A DNA stretch of 64,000 nucleotides from Nitrosococcus halophilus Nc 4. GTDB lineage: Bacteria > Pseudomonadota > Gammaproteobacteria > Nitrosococcales > Nitrosococcaceae. Every line of letters begins with the position of its first letter. Position 1 is the first letter of the stretch. Shown piece after piece: positions 27,087-36,208 of this stretch. The notes beneath the pieces were generated by a model. It did not search any database. It saw nothing but the letters and a program-made list of their open reading frames with translations, and was not told the origin of the DNA. The stretch is taken from the NCBI RefSeq assembly GCF_000024725.1, contig NC_013960.1, positions 1,758,261 to 1,822,260 of the forward strand, in the 5' to 3' direction. Made by a program: the position numbers and the translations under genes.

Positions 27087-28216
27087 GGCTTAGCCTCCGA
27101 TGCCGCGACGACTTGTCCTGGCCGAACCTTCTGTAGGCCCTCAACAATGACTTGCTCGCCTTTCCGGAGACCTTCGGTAACGGTGATGCCGCTGCCCTGT
27201 GGGCTGCCCGTGCGGATACGGCGCTGCTCGGCCTTGCTCTCCTTGTTGACAACCAGCACGTACGGGCCCGCCTGGTCAACGGCGATTGCCGCCTGCGGGA
27301 TCACCAGCGCCTGCTCAGGCCGTTCCTGCTCGACAATCACGCCGACAAGCTGAGCAGCGACGAGGATCTGCTGGGGATTGGGAATCGTCGCGCGGACCGT
27401 CACCGTATCGGTCGTCGGATCGGCCTGGACATCGACGAAGTTGATCGTCCCAGTCTCGCCGTAGGTCGAGCCATCCGGCAGCCGGACCTTCACCGCGACG
27501 GCTCGCGGATTCCGACCGCGGGTTTCGGCGGTCCTGCGCACCTCGAGCAGTTGGCGCGCGCTCACCGGAAAGCTAACGTACATCGGATCCTGGCTGACGA
27601 TGGTCGCGAGCGGATCGCTGGAGGGCGTCACGAAGTCGCCGACAGAGAAGGGGGAGCGGCTAATCTTGCCGTCGATGGGGGCCGTGATGTCGGTGTAGCC
27701 CAGGTCGAGCTTGGCACGCTCGAGGATAGCCCGCAGCCGCTGCAGCTCGCCGAGCGCCTGTACATGCTTGGCTTCGGCCTGATCCAACTCTGCCTGGGCG
27801 ACCAGCTTACGCTTCACTAGCTTCTCCCGGCGATCGACCTCGATCTGGGCCAGGCGCAGCGTCCCTTTAGCCGCCGTGATCTGGCCCTGAATCTTTTTGA
27901 TCTCCGCCTCGTAAGGGGCCTTTTCCAACATGAACAGCAGTTCCCCAGCTTTGACGTCATCACCTTCTTTAAAGCGACGCTGCTCGATGAACCCCTCGAC
28001 CCGGGCACGCAGATCCACTGTATCGACCGCCTCGATGCGGCCATTGAACGTGACAGAGGGTGTGACGTCCTGCTGCTCGACGCTGGCGACCATTACTGCC
28101 GGCGGCGGCGCGACCTGCTGGGCCTGCTCTTCCTCGCCGCACGCACCGAGTAGGAGTGCGCCGGCGAGTAATGATAGGCGCACAAACGCCCGTAGCCATG
28201 GTAAGGGCATCTTCAT
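27083..28216 (-). CDS. RND periplasmic adaptor (AcrA/MexA type), lipoprotein
   Basis: The 377-residue membrane-fusion protein has a signal peptide ending in [10 protein letters not shown], so it is lipid-anchored. The [25 protein letters not shown] barrel-sandwich half, an alpha hairpin (about 105-165) and the [21 protein letters not shown] half are all present. The membrane-proximal domain ends at [11 protein letters not shown]. It couples the adjacent AcrB-type pump to an outer-membrane channel. The interrupted nitroreductase gene lies just upstream in the same direction, and the set may once have formed one stress operon. Confidence 0.92.
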   Translation of the reverse strand: MKMPLPWLRAFVRLSLLAGALLLGACGEEEQAQQVAPPPAVMVASVEQQDVTPSVTFNGRIEAVDTVDLRARVEGFIEQRRFKEGDDVKAGELLFMLEKAPYEAEIKKIQGQITAAKGTLRLAQIEVDRREKLVKRKLVAQAELDQAEAKHVQALGELQRLRAILERAKLDLGYTDITAPIDGKISRSPFSVGDFVTPSSDPLATIVSQDPMYVSFPVSARQLLEVRRTAETRGRNPRAVAVKVRLPDGSTYGETGTINFVDVQADPTTDTVTVRATIPNPQQILVAAQLVGVIVEQERPEQALVIPQAAIAVDQAGPYVLVVNKESKAEQRRIRTGSPQGSGITVTEGLRKGEQVIVEGLQKVRPGQVVAASEAKP

Positions 28217-28735
28217 CTTCTTCTTTCATTCCAGGAGGCTTGAAAGTAGGCATCTTGGATTCACATCCTTAACACCACCGCTGCGGGTTCCCCCACTTTC
28301 CACCGAAGACGAACTCACTCAACGGTTTGCGTTGTCTCAACGTCCGGTCGCGTTCGCGTAGGCGCTCGGGAAGGTTAGCCGGATCCCCCTTATAGCCGAT
28401 TGCCAGCCCCGTCCAGGCCTCGCATCCCTCAGGGATTCCGTATACCTCGCGTGCCCTATCCGGCAGTATGCCAATCATTTGATGGACAAATAGACCTCGT
28501 GCCGTTGCTTCCAGAACCAGGTTGCCGGCCGCAAGGCCAAGATCATGAACGGCGGCTCGATTATCCTTGCCATTGCGCGTGAATTTCAGACTCACCACGC
28601 CCAAAGCGAGAACCGGCGCATTGCGCGCCCAGACCTGATTTCCCTCGTTAAGGCAGGAAAGTAGCTGTTGAAATTGTTCCGGGTCCTCCTTGGTGGCCAC
28701 GATATAGCGCCACGGTTGCTCGTTATAAGAAGAGG

Positions 28736-29591
28736 GGTAGTGCTCAAAAAGTAATGCTGCTCAGGGTTGTCGTATAACTTCTTGGTTGTAATGACAAATA
28801 AAGAATTTGATTGCCCCGATGTGGTTGGCCAGTTTTTTCGAAAATGAAAGGGTTTGACGAACCAAGCGCGAGACGCGCTGACGCAAGGTGCAGTTAAACC
28901 GTTCGATGGCATTGGTTTGCCCCGAGCCCTTGGGACACACTTGATGCTGCGCTGGGGGAATAATGCCCCGATAGGCCTCCCAGTCGTCAGTGGAAAAAGT
29001 GGCGTATTTGCGATAGCTTGCCGGAAGGCGTAGCCACAGCTCACGGGCACTGTCCCGTGAGCGGTCACCAACATAGAAGGCCAATACTTGGCGCGAGCAG
29101 GGATCGAGCGCCAGCCAGAGCCATTGCTTGTTCGCTTTACAGCCAACAAAGCTCCATAATTCATCGGCTTGGACTTCTAAACAAAACATCTCAATGGCCC
29201 GATCGGGTGAGACCGATTGAACACCCAGGTCATCAGGCAAGTGCGCGTATAGCTCATCGATAAACTGCAGCAACCACGTCAAACTCACCTCCAGTACCCG
29301 ACAAATGCCTCGCAACGACAGCCGCTCTAGCAGCAATTTTTTAACCAAGGCGCGCGTGGTCTCGTCAATACGATGGGCGTCGGCCACAAACTGCCGCCCG
29401 CAGTTCAGACAGGCGTGATTTTGTTTACTGTAGTGGGTGCGACCGTTTTTCTTAATGTGCGATAATTCGCAACGTGGGCAACGCAAGTTGTTCATCAGAG
29501 CGACTCCTTGTGAAGAAAGTTTGGTCGCTTCCTATTACAACGGAGTCGCTCTGTTTTCACAAACTCAAAGCATTACTTTTTGAGCACCACC
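28736..29591 (-). mobile_element. IS1-family insertion sequence, complete, 856 bp
   Basis: The terminal inverted repeats read GGTAGTGCTCAAAAAGTAAT (left) and GGTGGTGCTCAAAAAGTAAT (right, minus strand). A perfect 8-bp target duplication, agaagagg, lies at 28728-28735 and 29592-29599. The element encodes a single-frame transposase and differs clearly in sequence from the IS1-family copy at 11127, so two distinct IS1-like elements are present. Confidence 0.92.
28761..29495 (-). CDS. IS1-family transposase, single open frame
   Basis: This 244-residue protein carries both halves of an IS1 transposase without a frameshift. The N-terminal zinc ribbon/HTH region has CPRCELSHIKKNG and CLNCGRQFVAD. 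The DDE region has VQADELWSFVG, TDDWEAYRGIIPPAQH and AIERFNCTLRQRVSRLVRQ. Single-frame members form a recognised subgroup of the IS1 family. The intact frame, ends and target duplication suggest a recently mobile element. Confidence 0.92.
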   Translation of the reverse strand: MNNLRCPRCELSHIKKNGRTHYSKQNHACLNCGRQFVADAHRIDETTRALVKKLLLERLSLRGICRVLEVSLTWLLQFIDELYAHLPDDLGVQSVSPDRAIEMFCLEVQADELWSFVGCKANKQWLWLALDPCSRQVLAFYVGDRSRDSARELWLRLPASYRKYATFSTDDWEAYRGIIPPAQHQVCPKGSGQTNAIERFNCTLRQRVSRLVRQTLSFSKKLANHIGAIKFFICHYNQEVIRQP

Positions 29592-29851
29592 AGAAGAGGG
29601 AGCCCAGCGTGCCGCCTCGAACAGGGCACATAAATCTGCTTCTTCAACCGGTTGGCTTGCAAACGCATAGGGACTCCAGCGTTCCGCGAGCAGTTCCTGG
29701 ATAGGATGGTTCGTCGATGCTTTCTTGTCAGCCATAAACTACTCCTTGCTGTCTGTGGGATGCCTCACCCTGTGCGTGGAGAGGGGGGGGTTTTTGGAGT
29801 TGTAAAACCGTCTGAATATTGAAACCTAATATTCACCCTTATGCACCCAGT

Positions 29852-31414
29852 CTATAATAGCCACTCAATCGGTAGCCACGACAGAAACCGGATTCCGGCA
29901 CGTTGCCAAAAGCTTGTGCCCGGTTCCGTATTATGCCGCACCCGCTTCCTTTTCTGATGCTCAATCCAGTATAATTGCCCGGTATCCGACAAATGCACTT
30001 CATAAGCACTAGCAGGAACACTGCTATCGAGTGCGGCTTTGATTTGTTGGGCCAATACTGGGCTATCAATAACAAAACCCAATTCAGTGTTCAGCTTTGC
30101 CGAGCGCGGATCGAAATTAAACGATCCAATGAAAACACAGTGTTGATCCACCGAAAACGTTTTCGCGTGCAGGCTTGAAGCAGAGCTGCCTATCGGGCCA
30201 GCGCTTTTACTCGCCCCCCTCTCTGGCGACAAGCGCCGCAACTCGTAGAGTGTGATGCCGGCCTTAAGCAGAGCCCTGCGCCGTTTTGCATAGCCGGCAT
30301 GGACGATGGCAACATCTGTGGCTTCAAATGAGTTAGTCAGTACCTTGACTCTCACGTCCCGGCCCGTTAAAGCAGTGAACCAGTCGACGCCGGCAGCGGT
30401 AGGTACGAAATAGGCCGATACAAGTTCCATGTCCGTTTTCGGTTTGCCGATGATTTTTTCCAGTTTATAGGGCAAAAGCGTGTCAGGCGCAGCAAGTCCT
30501 AGCCCTTTAGCGGGGTCATCGCTAATCATACGCACTGCAGCCCATTCCAACGGCAATTTTCCTTCGATCAAGTCACGTACAAAGGAAGAATGGCGTAGCG
30601 TGCTCGTGTAAGCTGCGGCTGCCGGATCCTGTTCGATCAGCGGCGCAGCCGCCGCGATCTCTGCAAGCATTGCGGGATCAGCGGGCGGTAGCAATCGAGC
30701 AATAGGATAAGACGATGCGCTGGCCCAATACCTATCAAAATCTTTCGACACTTCGGTAACAACCGGACCCACGGCCATTACATCCAGATCAACGAACAGT
30801 ACACCTTCGGTTGCCCCGAAGTACTCGTCTCCAATATTACGGCCGCCGATAATGGTAGCTTGATTATCGGCGGTAAAGGACTTGTTATGCATACGCCTAT
30901 TCAACCGGGAGAAATCGGTTAAATAGCCAAGCAGGCGCGGTTTACGAATTACAAAGGGATTGAACAGACGAACCTCGATATGGGGATGAGAATCCAGCGC
31001 GGCAAGCATCGTATCGAGTCCGGAGGTATTATTGTCGTCAAGGAGCAGTCGCACTCGAACGCCCCGATTGGCTGCGGCATGAAGGGCTTCGAATAACAAC
31101 GTGCCCGTCATATCCTTGCGCCAGATATAATACTGAACGTCGAGGGTACGCTCGGCTGCCTGTGCCAGCAACGCCCGTGCGGCAAACGCATCATGTGCAT
31201 TCGGCAGCGGGTAAATGCCCGATTTTCCTGGATGGGCGTCAACCCGCGGAGAAATGGCCCTCCCGAGTCGAGTTCTAGCAGTGTCGAAAAGCGCGCTGGA
31301 TGGGCTACGACTTTCTAGGGAGGGCAGCGCACTGTATTCCCAAATCAATCCCATACAAAACGCGAGCAGGCATAGGGCGATAATACTGATACGCGTGCTC
31401 ATTGCACTGAGCAT
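29852..31414 (-). CDS. Phospholipase D-family protein, ClsC-like cardiolipin synthase
   Basis: The 520-residue protein has an N-terminal membrane anchor or signal (ISIIALCLLAFCMGLIWEY) and two HKD catalytic motifs, HNKSFTADNQATIIGGRN and HAKTFSVDQHCVFIGSFNFD. This is the arrangement of PLD-type cardiolipin synthases. VQYYIWRKDMTGTLLFEAL near residue 90 and the C-terminal W-x-R-x-G-I-R-FLSWLPIEWLL tail resemble ClsC (YmdC). The likely reaction is cardiolipin formation from phosphatidyl donors at the inner membrane; nuclease activity cannot be excluded. It stands alone between the nitroreductase and the pch genes. Confidence 0.85.
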   Translation of the reverse strand: MLSAMSTRISIIALCLLAFCMGLIWEYSALPSLESRSPSSALFDTARTRLGRAISPRVDAHPGKSGIYPLPNAHDAFAARALLAQAAERTLDVQYYIWRKDMTGTLLFEALHAAANRGVRVRLLLDDNNTSGLDTMLAALDSHPHIEVRLFNPFVIRKPRLLGYLTDFSRLNRRMHNKSFTADNQATIIGGRNIGDEYFGATEGVLFVDLDVMAVGPVVTEVSKDFDRYWASASSYPIARLLPPADPAMLAEIAAAAPLIEQDPAAAAYTSTLRHSSFVRDLIEGKLPLEWAAVRMISDDPAKGLGLAAPDTLLPYKLEKIIGKPKTDMELVSAYFVPTAAGVDWFTALTGRDVRVKVLTNSFEATDVAIVHAGYAKRRRALLKAGITLYELRRLSPERGASKSAGPIGSSASSLHAKTFSVDQHCVFIGSFNFDPRSAKLNTELGFVIDSPVLAQQIKAALDSSVPASAYEVHLSDTGQLYWIEHQKRKRVRHNTEPGTSFWQRAGIRFLSWLPIEWLL

Positions 31415-31483
31415 TGCCTAGCCTTGATTACTTTGAGCTATGACGCAGCGCTGAACTCTATGGCCCAGCCTATCGGCCGTGGC

Positions 31484-33040
31484 TCAAGACTCCAAATCAA
31501 TACCCGATTTGCCAGGGGCAAAAATATTATTCGGATCCAGCGCCCGTTTGAGCGTCTTGTTGACGGCGCGCTGGGTCGGACCGTATAAATCCGCCACTTT
31601 GTCCATGAACGCGGGATTCACCCGGTAAACGCCATAACCGTGCTTGGCGAACTCATCGAGCAGCTCGTCAAAACAGGCATGGGCGGCTTTGTTTTCTTCC
31701 GGATCGGTGCGATCGAATAGCACATCGATAATATGGTGCATGGCACGCTGGGTAACGATAAACTCACCGACGTAGTCGAGGCCGTGTTTGTTGAGGATCT
31801 GGGTGGCCAACTCAACCTGTTTGCGGGTTTCCGATCCCTTGGCTTGGCTCACCGGCGCGAACCACATGGAGCCGCCGCCGCCACGCCAGTTATAGAGGCC
31901 GAACTCGGTCATGGTCATATTGCCGCGCATGAGATCGGCCCGGTATTTAAAAGCCGGATCGTCACCCGCCTCATTCTCGGTAATGATGGTGCCCTTGCCG
32001 GCCGCCTCGACTAAATCAGTGACGATCTTCCAGTTCACATCGACTTGCTCTTGGGTGCCGTACAAAGCGCCATAAGCGGTCCAGGCGCCAATCTGGTGCT
32101 CGTCGCGGATACGCTGGATAATCGCCTTGGAGGTGGCGCCCTTCTCCGTGGTGTAGTCGGAGCGGCGCACCGTAGCGCTGGCCTCGTAGAGGGTGCCGAC
32201 CAGCACCACCCCGTTGGGAATGATGCCGCTGATGCTCAGGGGGCGGAACATCTCCACCAGATCCTCGATATCCTCGTCCTTATCGTAACGGATAGCGAAC
32301 GGCTTGAACACTGCCGGTTCGGGCATCAGCCAGAAGCCCATCTTGGTGACGATGCCGTAATTGGACTGGGTAAAGATGCCATCCAGATAAGGACCGTAGC
32401 CCCACTTGAAGGTCTGCCAGGTGTTGGAGTTGGGTATACCGCCCATGGCGGTGCGCAGCACCTCACCATTGGCCAAGACTATTTCCATGCCGCAGGAGAA
32501 CATGAAATGCTCGGCATAGGGGGTATAACCCACGCCGCGATCCAGGGTATTGCCGACCGGGCCGACGATGGCCGAGGGGGCGGGTGGGTCGACCCACAGT
32601 TTGTAGTCCTTTTCCTTGAGGTAATCGACCAACTGCTGGTAGGTGACGCCGGGTTCGACCAAGGCGGTGCAGAGCACTGGGTCGACTTCGATGATTTTAT
32701 TCATCTTATTCAGGTCGAGGATGACTTGGCCGCGATGATGGGGCGCCGCCGTGCCGTAACCCAAGTTACGGCCAGTGGAGACAGTCCAAATCGGAATTTT
32801 GTGGGCGTTGCAGATCTTCACGATGCCTTGCACCTGCTCCACGGTGGTAGCCGTCAGGGCGGCCGAAGGGGCGTGTTCGGACTCGGGGACCGGCATCATA
32901 TTTTTCATATAGGGGGCGAGCCGACTCGACTCCGTCCGCACATTCTCCGGCCCGAGTAGCGCCTTGAACTTTTCAACCGCCGTGTGGAATTCACTCTGCT
33001 CGACGCCCCGGGGCAGTACATTATAGTTATTAGTAGGCAT
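31484..33040 (-). CDS. pchF: p-Cresol methylhydroxylase flavoprotein subunit (VAO family)
   Basis: The 518-residue FAD enzyme of the vanillyl-alcohol oxidase/PCMH family has an N-terminal PP-loop FAD-binding domain containing PIWTVSTGRNLGYGTAAPHH. TLDRGVGYTPYAEHF and GGIPNSNTWQTFKWGYGPYL are strongly characteristic of PchF and eugenol hydroxylase. Candidate Tyr for the covalent flavin bond lies in the TEFGLYNWRGGG region, by analogy with PchF. It oxidises 4-alkylphenols to the alcohol and aldehyde, passing electrons to the cytochrome c subunit encoded upstream. Cytochrome-Tat protein-flavoprotein is the pchC-pchX-pchF order described for Pseudomonas. The exact phenol is unknown. Confidence 0.85.
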   Translation of the reverse strand: MPTNNYNVLPRGVEQSEFHTAVEKFKALLGPENVRTESSRLAPYMKNMMPVPESEHAPSAALTATTVEQVQGIVKICNAHKIPIWTVSTGRNLGYGTAAPHHRGQVILDLNKMNKIIEVDPVLCTALVEPGVTYQQLVDYLKEKDYKLWVDPPAPSAIVGPVGNTLDRGVGYTPYAEHFMFSCGMEIVLANGEVLRTAMGGIPNSNTWQTFKWGYGPYLDGIFTQSNYGIVTKMGFWLMPEPAVFKPFAIRYDKDEDIEDLVEMFRPLSISGIIPNGVVLVGTLYEASATVRRSDYTTEKGATSKAIIQRIRDEHQIGAWTAYGALYGTQEQVDVNWKIVTDLVEAAGKGTIITENEAGDDPAFKYRADLMRGNMTMTEFGLYNWRGGGGSMWFAPVSQAKGSETRKQVELATQILNKHGLDYVGEFIVTQRAMHHIIDVLFDRTDPEENKAAHACFDELLDEFAKHGYGVYRVNPAFMDKVADLYGPTQRAVNKTLKRALDPNNIFAPGKSGIDLES

Positions 33041-33052
33041 GTCTTTGACTCC

Positions 33053-33766
33053 TCAGGTCTTGAACGCGAAAGAAACAAAATTTCCCAGCAAGGGGGCCGC
33101 TGCGATGCTGTTGCTGACTCCCGGCGATGGGTCCGTAGAATTGCTTGCTAGGCTGGCTAGAGCAAAGCCCAGGGCCACCGTCCAGCCGCCGTCCTGGGGA
33201 GTCTGCCGGGCGGTAAAGGTCATCTGGCTTAAGCCGGCGGGCCCCGCCACGGGCTGTTCGGTGAGGTGGTAACTAGGGCCACAGGCATCGAGTTCCCGTG
33301 CAAAGCGCCGACTGCAATCATGTCCGGCCTCCGCGGCCAGGAGGGTGTGCCGCGATTGTCCGCCACTTACGGCATGCTGGCCAAGCCAGTACAGGCGAGC
33401 AGCGGTCGGGCGGGCCATGTTCACAATGATCGCGCCACTGGCATCATCGACCAGTCCAATGATCTGAGCGGGTTTACCCGAATGCAGCAAAGTGTGCAGG
33501 GATTGCAGAAAATCCAGCCCCCGGTCGCAGCGCTGTACCCTCAGAGAATCGTTACTGCGCTGCGGCTGCTGGGCGGAGCGAAGGCCGGCAAGGAAAGCCG
33601 ATTCGCCGGCTGAGTCATGGATTAAGGCGATGATGGGCAAGTGAGCGCCTCCTTTAAGGGCATGAGTTTTGTCAGCGAGAATGCTGCTGGAAGCGAAGCC
33701 GGGAGTCGCGGCGGCAAGACCGGAGAGCGCCAATCCCTTGAGAAACGCACGGCGGTTAACGTCCAT
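33053..33766 (-). CDS. Tat-exported protein in the PchX position
   Basis: The 237-residue product has a twin-arginine signal (NRRAFLKGLALSGLAAATPG), predicting folded export to the periplasm. The mature part shows no motif I recognise; it is Ala/Gly/Ser-rich with a regular mixed alpha/beta look. Its first 11 bases overlap the cytochrome c gene and it ends 12 bp before the flavoprotein gene. It thus occupies exactly the place of the uncharacterised pchX in the Pseudomonas pchACXF operon. A role in assembling or exporting the flavocytochrome is an inference from position only. Confidence 0.65.
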   Translation of the reverse strand: MDVNRRAFLKGLALSGLAAATPGFASSSILADKTHALKGGAHLPIIALIHDSAGESAFLAGLRSAQQPQRSNDSLRVQRCDRGLDFLQSLHTLLHSGKPAQIIGLVDDASGAIIVNMARPTAARLYWLGQHAVSGGQSRHTLLAAEAGHDCSRRFARELDACGPSYHLTEQPVAGPAGLSQMTFTARQTPQDGGWTVALGFALASLASNSTDPSPGVSNSIAAAPLLGNFVSFAFKT

Positions 33767-34109
33767 TTTCTTCCCCTTCTTTCGATTCTGCGGCGGATTT
33801 CGAGATGTAGTCGGCGACTCCCTTTAGGGCCTCATCGTCAATAAACGCGGCCGTGAAAGCGGGCATGGCTCGCAGGCCATGGCGCACGATGAAAGTAATG
33901 TATTCCGGGGGTAGTTTGCGGCCCTTGAGGACCGGGCCGACAATACCTCCCTCATGGCAGTAGCCGCAGACTTTAGCGTAAACTTCTGCGCCATTTTTCC
34001 AGGAACCGTCCGCTCCCGCCCAGGCTGTCAGGGGCAGCAGGCAGGCAAGGCTTGAAATCCCAACGGCGAGTGACCATTTGAGCGTGATGCGTTTAGCTGA
34101 AGCAACCAT
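33756..34109 (-). CDS. pchC: Cytochrome c subunit of p-cresol methylhydroxylase
   Basis: The 117-residue product (start ATG 34109 with a GGAGG site; the frame continues upstream but without a signal) has a signal peptide ending in PLTAWA. A single heme-binding CGYCH motif follows, and the axial Met lies in LRAMPAF. Size and spacing match the small cytochrome subunit that docks to PchF. It accepts electrons from the flavin and hands them to the periplasmic respiratory pool. The downstream overlap with the Tat protein gene supports one operon. Confidence 0.82.
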   Translation of the reverse strand: MVASAKRITLKWSLAVGISSLACLLPLTAWAGADGSWKNGAEVYAKVCGYCHEGGIVGPVLKGRKLPPEYITFIVRHGLRAMPAFTAAFIDDEALKGVADYISKSAAESKEGEENGR

Positions 34110-34256
34110 TTCATCCTCCAAGTGCTTATCATTGCTTACGCCGTCGAGTACGGCGCGGCTGCGAGCCAGGATCAAGGACAGTGCCGCCATGGTGACCGTA
34201 GGTTCAACTTCGGCCCGCATGCTCAAGGCGTATATCTGTACTTTGTTGTCACAGGG

Positions 34257-36092
34257 CTAGCTAGCCTCCTTCTCCTTTGTCCCCGCCCACCCGAGTATCG
34301 CCACACCGATGATCGCCGACAGTAGGGAAGCACTGAACACGGCGATCTTTGCGGCCGCGAAATCCGCCTCCAGCGGGAATGCCTGTCCCGCGATGAATAG
34401 CGACATCGTGAAGCCGATCCCAGACAAAGCTCCGGCGCCTATCACCTGCATCCAGGAATACTCGGCTGGCTTCGTCGCGAGGCCGAGTCGGACAGCGAGC
34501 GCTGGAACGAGGACCATCCCAACGGGTTTGCCGACGACCAGTCCGAGAGTGATCGCGGCGAACAGAGATTCGTGGCCGTCCAGTACATCAACCGTCAATG
34601 CGACACCCGCATTGGCCAGCGCGAACACCGGCAACACCACATAGCTTGACCAAGGCTCCACGTGCCGCAGGACGCGGGCGGCAGGGGATTCCAGCCGATC
34701 ATGAATGGCATCGAGTGCCTGGAGCGCCGGTGTGGATAATCTGTGCCCCAGGCCTTCGGGTCCTTCTGACGTTTCCACTGCAATGATGGTATCTGCCTGC
34801 GCCATCAGAGCAGACAGGTTCGGCGGAGGACGGGTTGGAATCAACAGGGCTAGAACCACGCCGGCCAAAGTGGCGTGGATGCCTCCTTCGTGCACACAGA
34901 CCCAGAGCGCCAGTCCGAGCAGCGCATAAGGAGCAACGCGGTAGATGCCGGATTTGTTGAGCAGCATCAGCAAACCAACGATCGCCAAGGCGGCGACCAG
35001 AAACCCGCTATGCAGGTCACTGGAGTAGAACAATGCCACGACAGTGATTGCGCCGATATCGTCGACAATGGCTGCCGCAGTTAGGAAGATGCGTAATTCC
35101 ACTGGAACGCGTTTCCCCATCATGGCGATCAGCGCCACGGCGAAAGCCGTATCGGTCGCCATCGGCACGCCCCACCCCGAGGCCCACGGGCCACCCGGTA
35201 TGGCAAGCGCGTACAACGACGCCGGAACCACCATCCCGCCGATCGCGGCTGCGACCGGCAGCGCCGCGAGCCTCCGGCTTGACAGATGGCCGATAGTGAA
35301 CTCCCGCTTGATTTCCAGACCGACGACCAGGAAAAAAATACTTAGCAGACCGTCGTTTACCCAGTTCAACAACGGCAGCTGATAGCCGGTGTCGCCCCAT
35401 GTAAAACCTAGGCTTCGGTGCCAGAACGCGCTGAAACCGGCGGCGAAGGGAGAGTTTGTCAGTGCGACCGCCACCAGCGAGGCCAGCAGAAGGAGCACAC
35501 CGAGTGCGGGCGTCCAAGCCGCGAACTCGAGCGCAGCGGTTCGCACGCGATGACCCAGTGAACCGAGCAAGGCATCGGCGAATGAAACTTCGTCCCACGG
35601 ACCGTCGTAGCGCCGACCATTGATGAAGAAGGTAGGCGTTAGAAGGGCGCCACTCGCCTGCGCGCTCATGAGGTCAGCCGCCACATGCGCTTTCGCACGG
35701 TCGGCGGCCGTCGTGGCCGCGGCACTACCTCTTGGCGGCAAGCCCAGATTACTGGCTATCGCGGAAAGATCCTCCTCGGTCAGGGTCGGAGAGCGAGTCA
35801 TCAGGGCGATGTGCGCTTTCCAGAACTGCTCCGGAGTTTCGGCCTGCTCGACCAGCTCGGCGGCGCGAAGCGCCAGGTCGTTACCGGTCAGGGGCTTGTG
35901 CCGGAAGACGTACCTGAGGCGGTCGCCGAACTGGTCACGAATCTTGGCGATCTGCTCGTTGACCGCACGGCAGCGCGGGCAGGCATAGCTGCCGTACTCA
36001 ACGAGAGTAATGGGTGCGTCCGAAGGACCCAGGACGTGATCGCGTCCTGGAACGACGGGCCGGTCCAGTTGGTGGGTGCGTTCAGCCGACAT
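34257..36092 (-). CDS. nhaA: NhaA Na+/H+ antiporter with N-terminal DsbA-like domain
   Basis: The 611-residue fusion has a DsbA/thioredoxin-like domain in residues 1-180. It begins VLGPSDAPITLVEYGSYACP, with a CPRC redox motif and the cis-Pro loop in GALLTPTFFINGRRYDGP. Residues about 190-605 are an NhaA antiporter with about 12 helices. It has the ATDTAFAVALIAMMG motif and the ion-binding Asp pair in AAAIVDDIGAI. There is no signal peptide, so the DsbA-like domain would face the cytoplasm. It may sense redox state or act in folding. The gene sits between the pchC and aldehyde dehydrogenase genes, where Pseudomonas has none. Confidence 0.88.
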   Translation of the reverse strand: MSAERTHQLDRPVVPGRDHVLGPSDAPITLVEYGSYACPRCRAVNEQIAKIRDQFGDRLRYVFRHKPLTGNDLALRAAELVEQAETPEQFWKAHIALMTRSPTLTEEDLSAIASNLGLPPRGSAAATTAADRAKAHVAADLMSAQASGALLTPTFFINGRRYDGPWDEVSFADALLGSLGHRVRTAALEFAAWTPALGVLLLLASLVAVALTNSPFAAGFSAFWHRSLGFTWGDTGYQLPLLNWVNDGLLSIFFLVVGLEIKREFTIGHLSSRRLAALPVAAAIGGMVVPASLYALAIPGGPWASGWGVPMATDTAFAVALIAMMGKRVPVELRIFLTAAAIVDDIGAITVVALFYSSDLHSGFLVAALAIVGLLMLLNKSGIYRVAPYALLGLALWVCVHEGGIHATLAGVVLALLIPTRPPPNLSALMAQADTIIAVETSEGPEGLGHRLSTPALQALDAIHDRLESPAARVLRHVEPWSSYVVLPVFALANAGVALTVDVLDGHESLFAAITLGLVVGKPVGMVLVPALAVRLGLATKPAEYSWMQVIGAGALSGIGFTMSLFIAGQAFPLEADFAAAKIAVFSASLLSAIIGVAILGWAGTKEKEAS

Positions 36093-36208
36093 TGCGTCTC
36101 CAATGACGCATTTGCCGAGCCGGACAGCGATTATCGAGATGGCGCTGCCGTCGAAGTCTGAGGTGTCCTGGCAATTCAGGGGTGTCCATTTTTCTCAGGA
36201 TACCTCAT

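Larger units (their letters stand above)
28269..29735 (-). pseudogene. Nitroreductase-family gene split by an IS1-family element
   Basis: The 5' part (ATG 29735, preceded by AAGGAG) encodes about 48 residues with HPIQELLAERWSPYAFASQP and ADLCALFEAARWAPSS, the FMN-binding N terminus of nitroreductases. The 3' part resumes after the IS at 28735 with YNEQPWRYIVATKEDPEQFQ and ends at 28269. Removing the element and one target copy gives one continuous frame of about 200 residues. Such flavoenzymes reduce nitro-aromatics or quinones with NAD(P)H. The gene is non-functional in this isolate unless the element excises precisely. Confidence 0.87.

Noticed and set aside
27152-27820. 222-codon plus-strand frame opposite the AcrA-like adaptor
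   Set aside because: Arg/Asp/Leu-rich antisense shadow in high-GC DNA.
32045-32959. 304-codon plus-strand frame opposite pchF
   Set aside because: His/Gly-rich shadow of a conserved flavoprotein; no family resemblance or ribosome-binding site.
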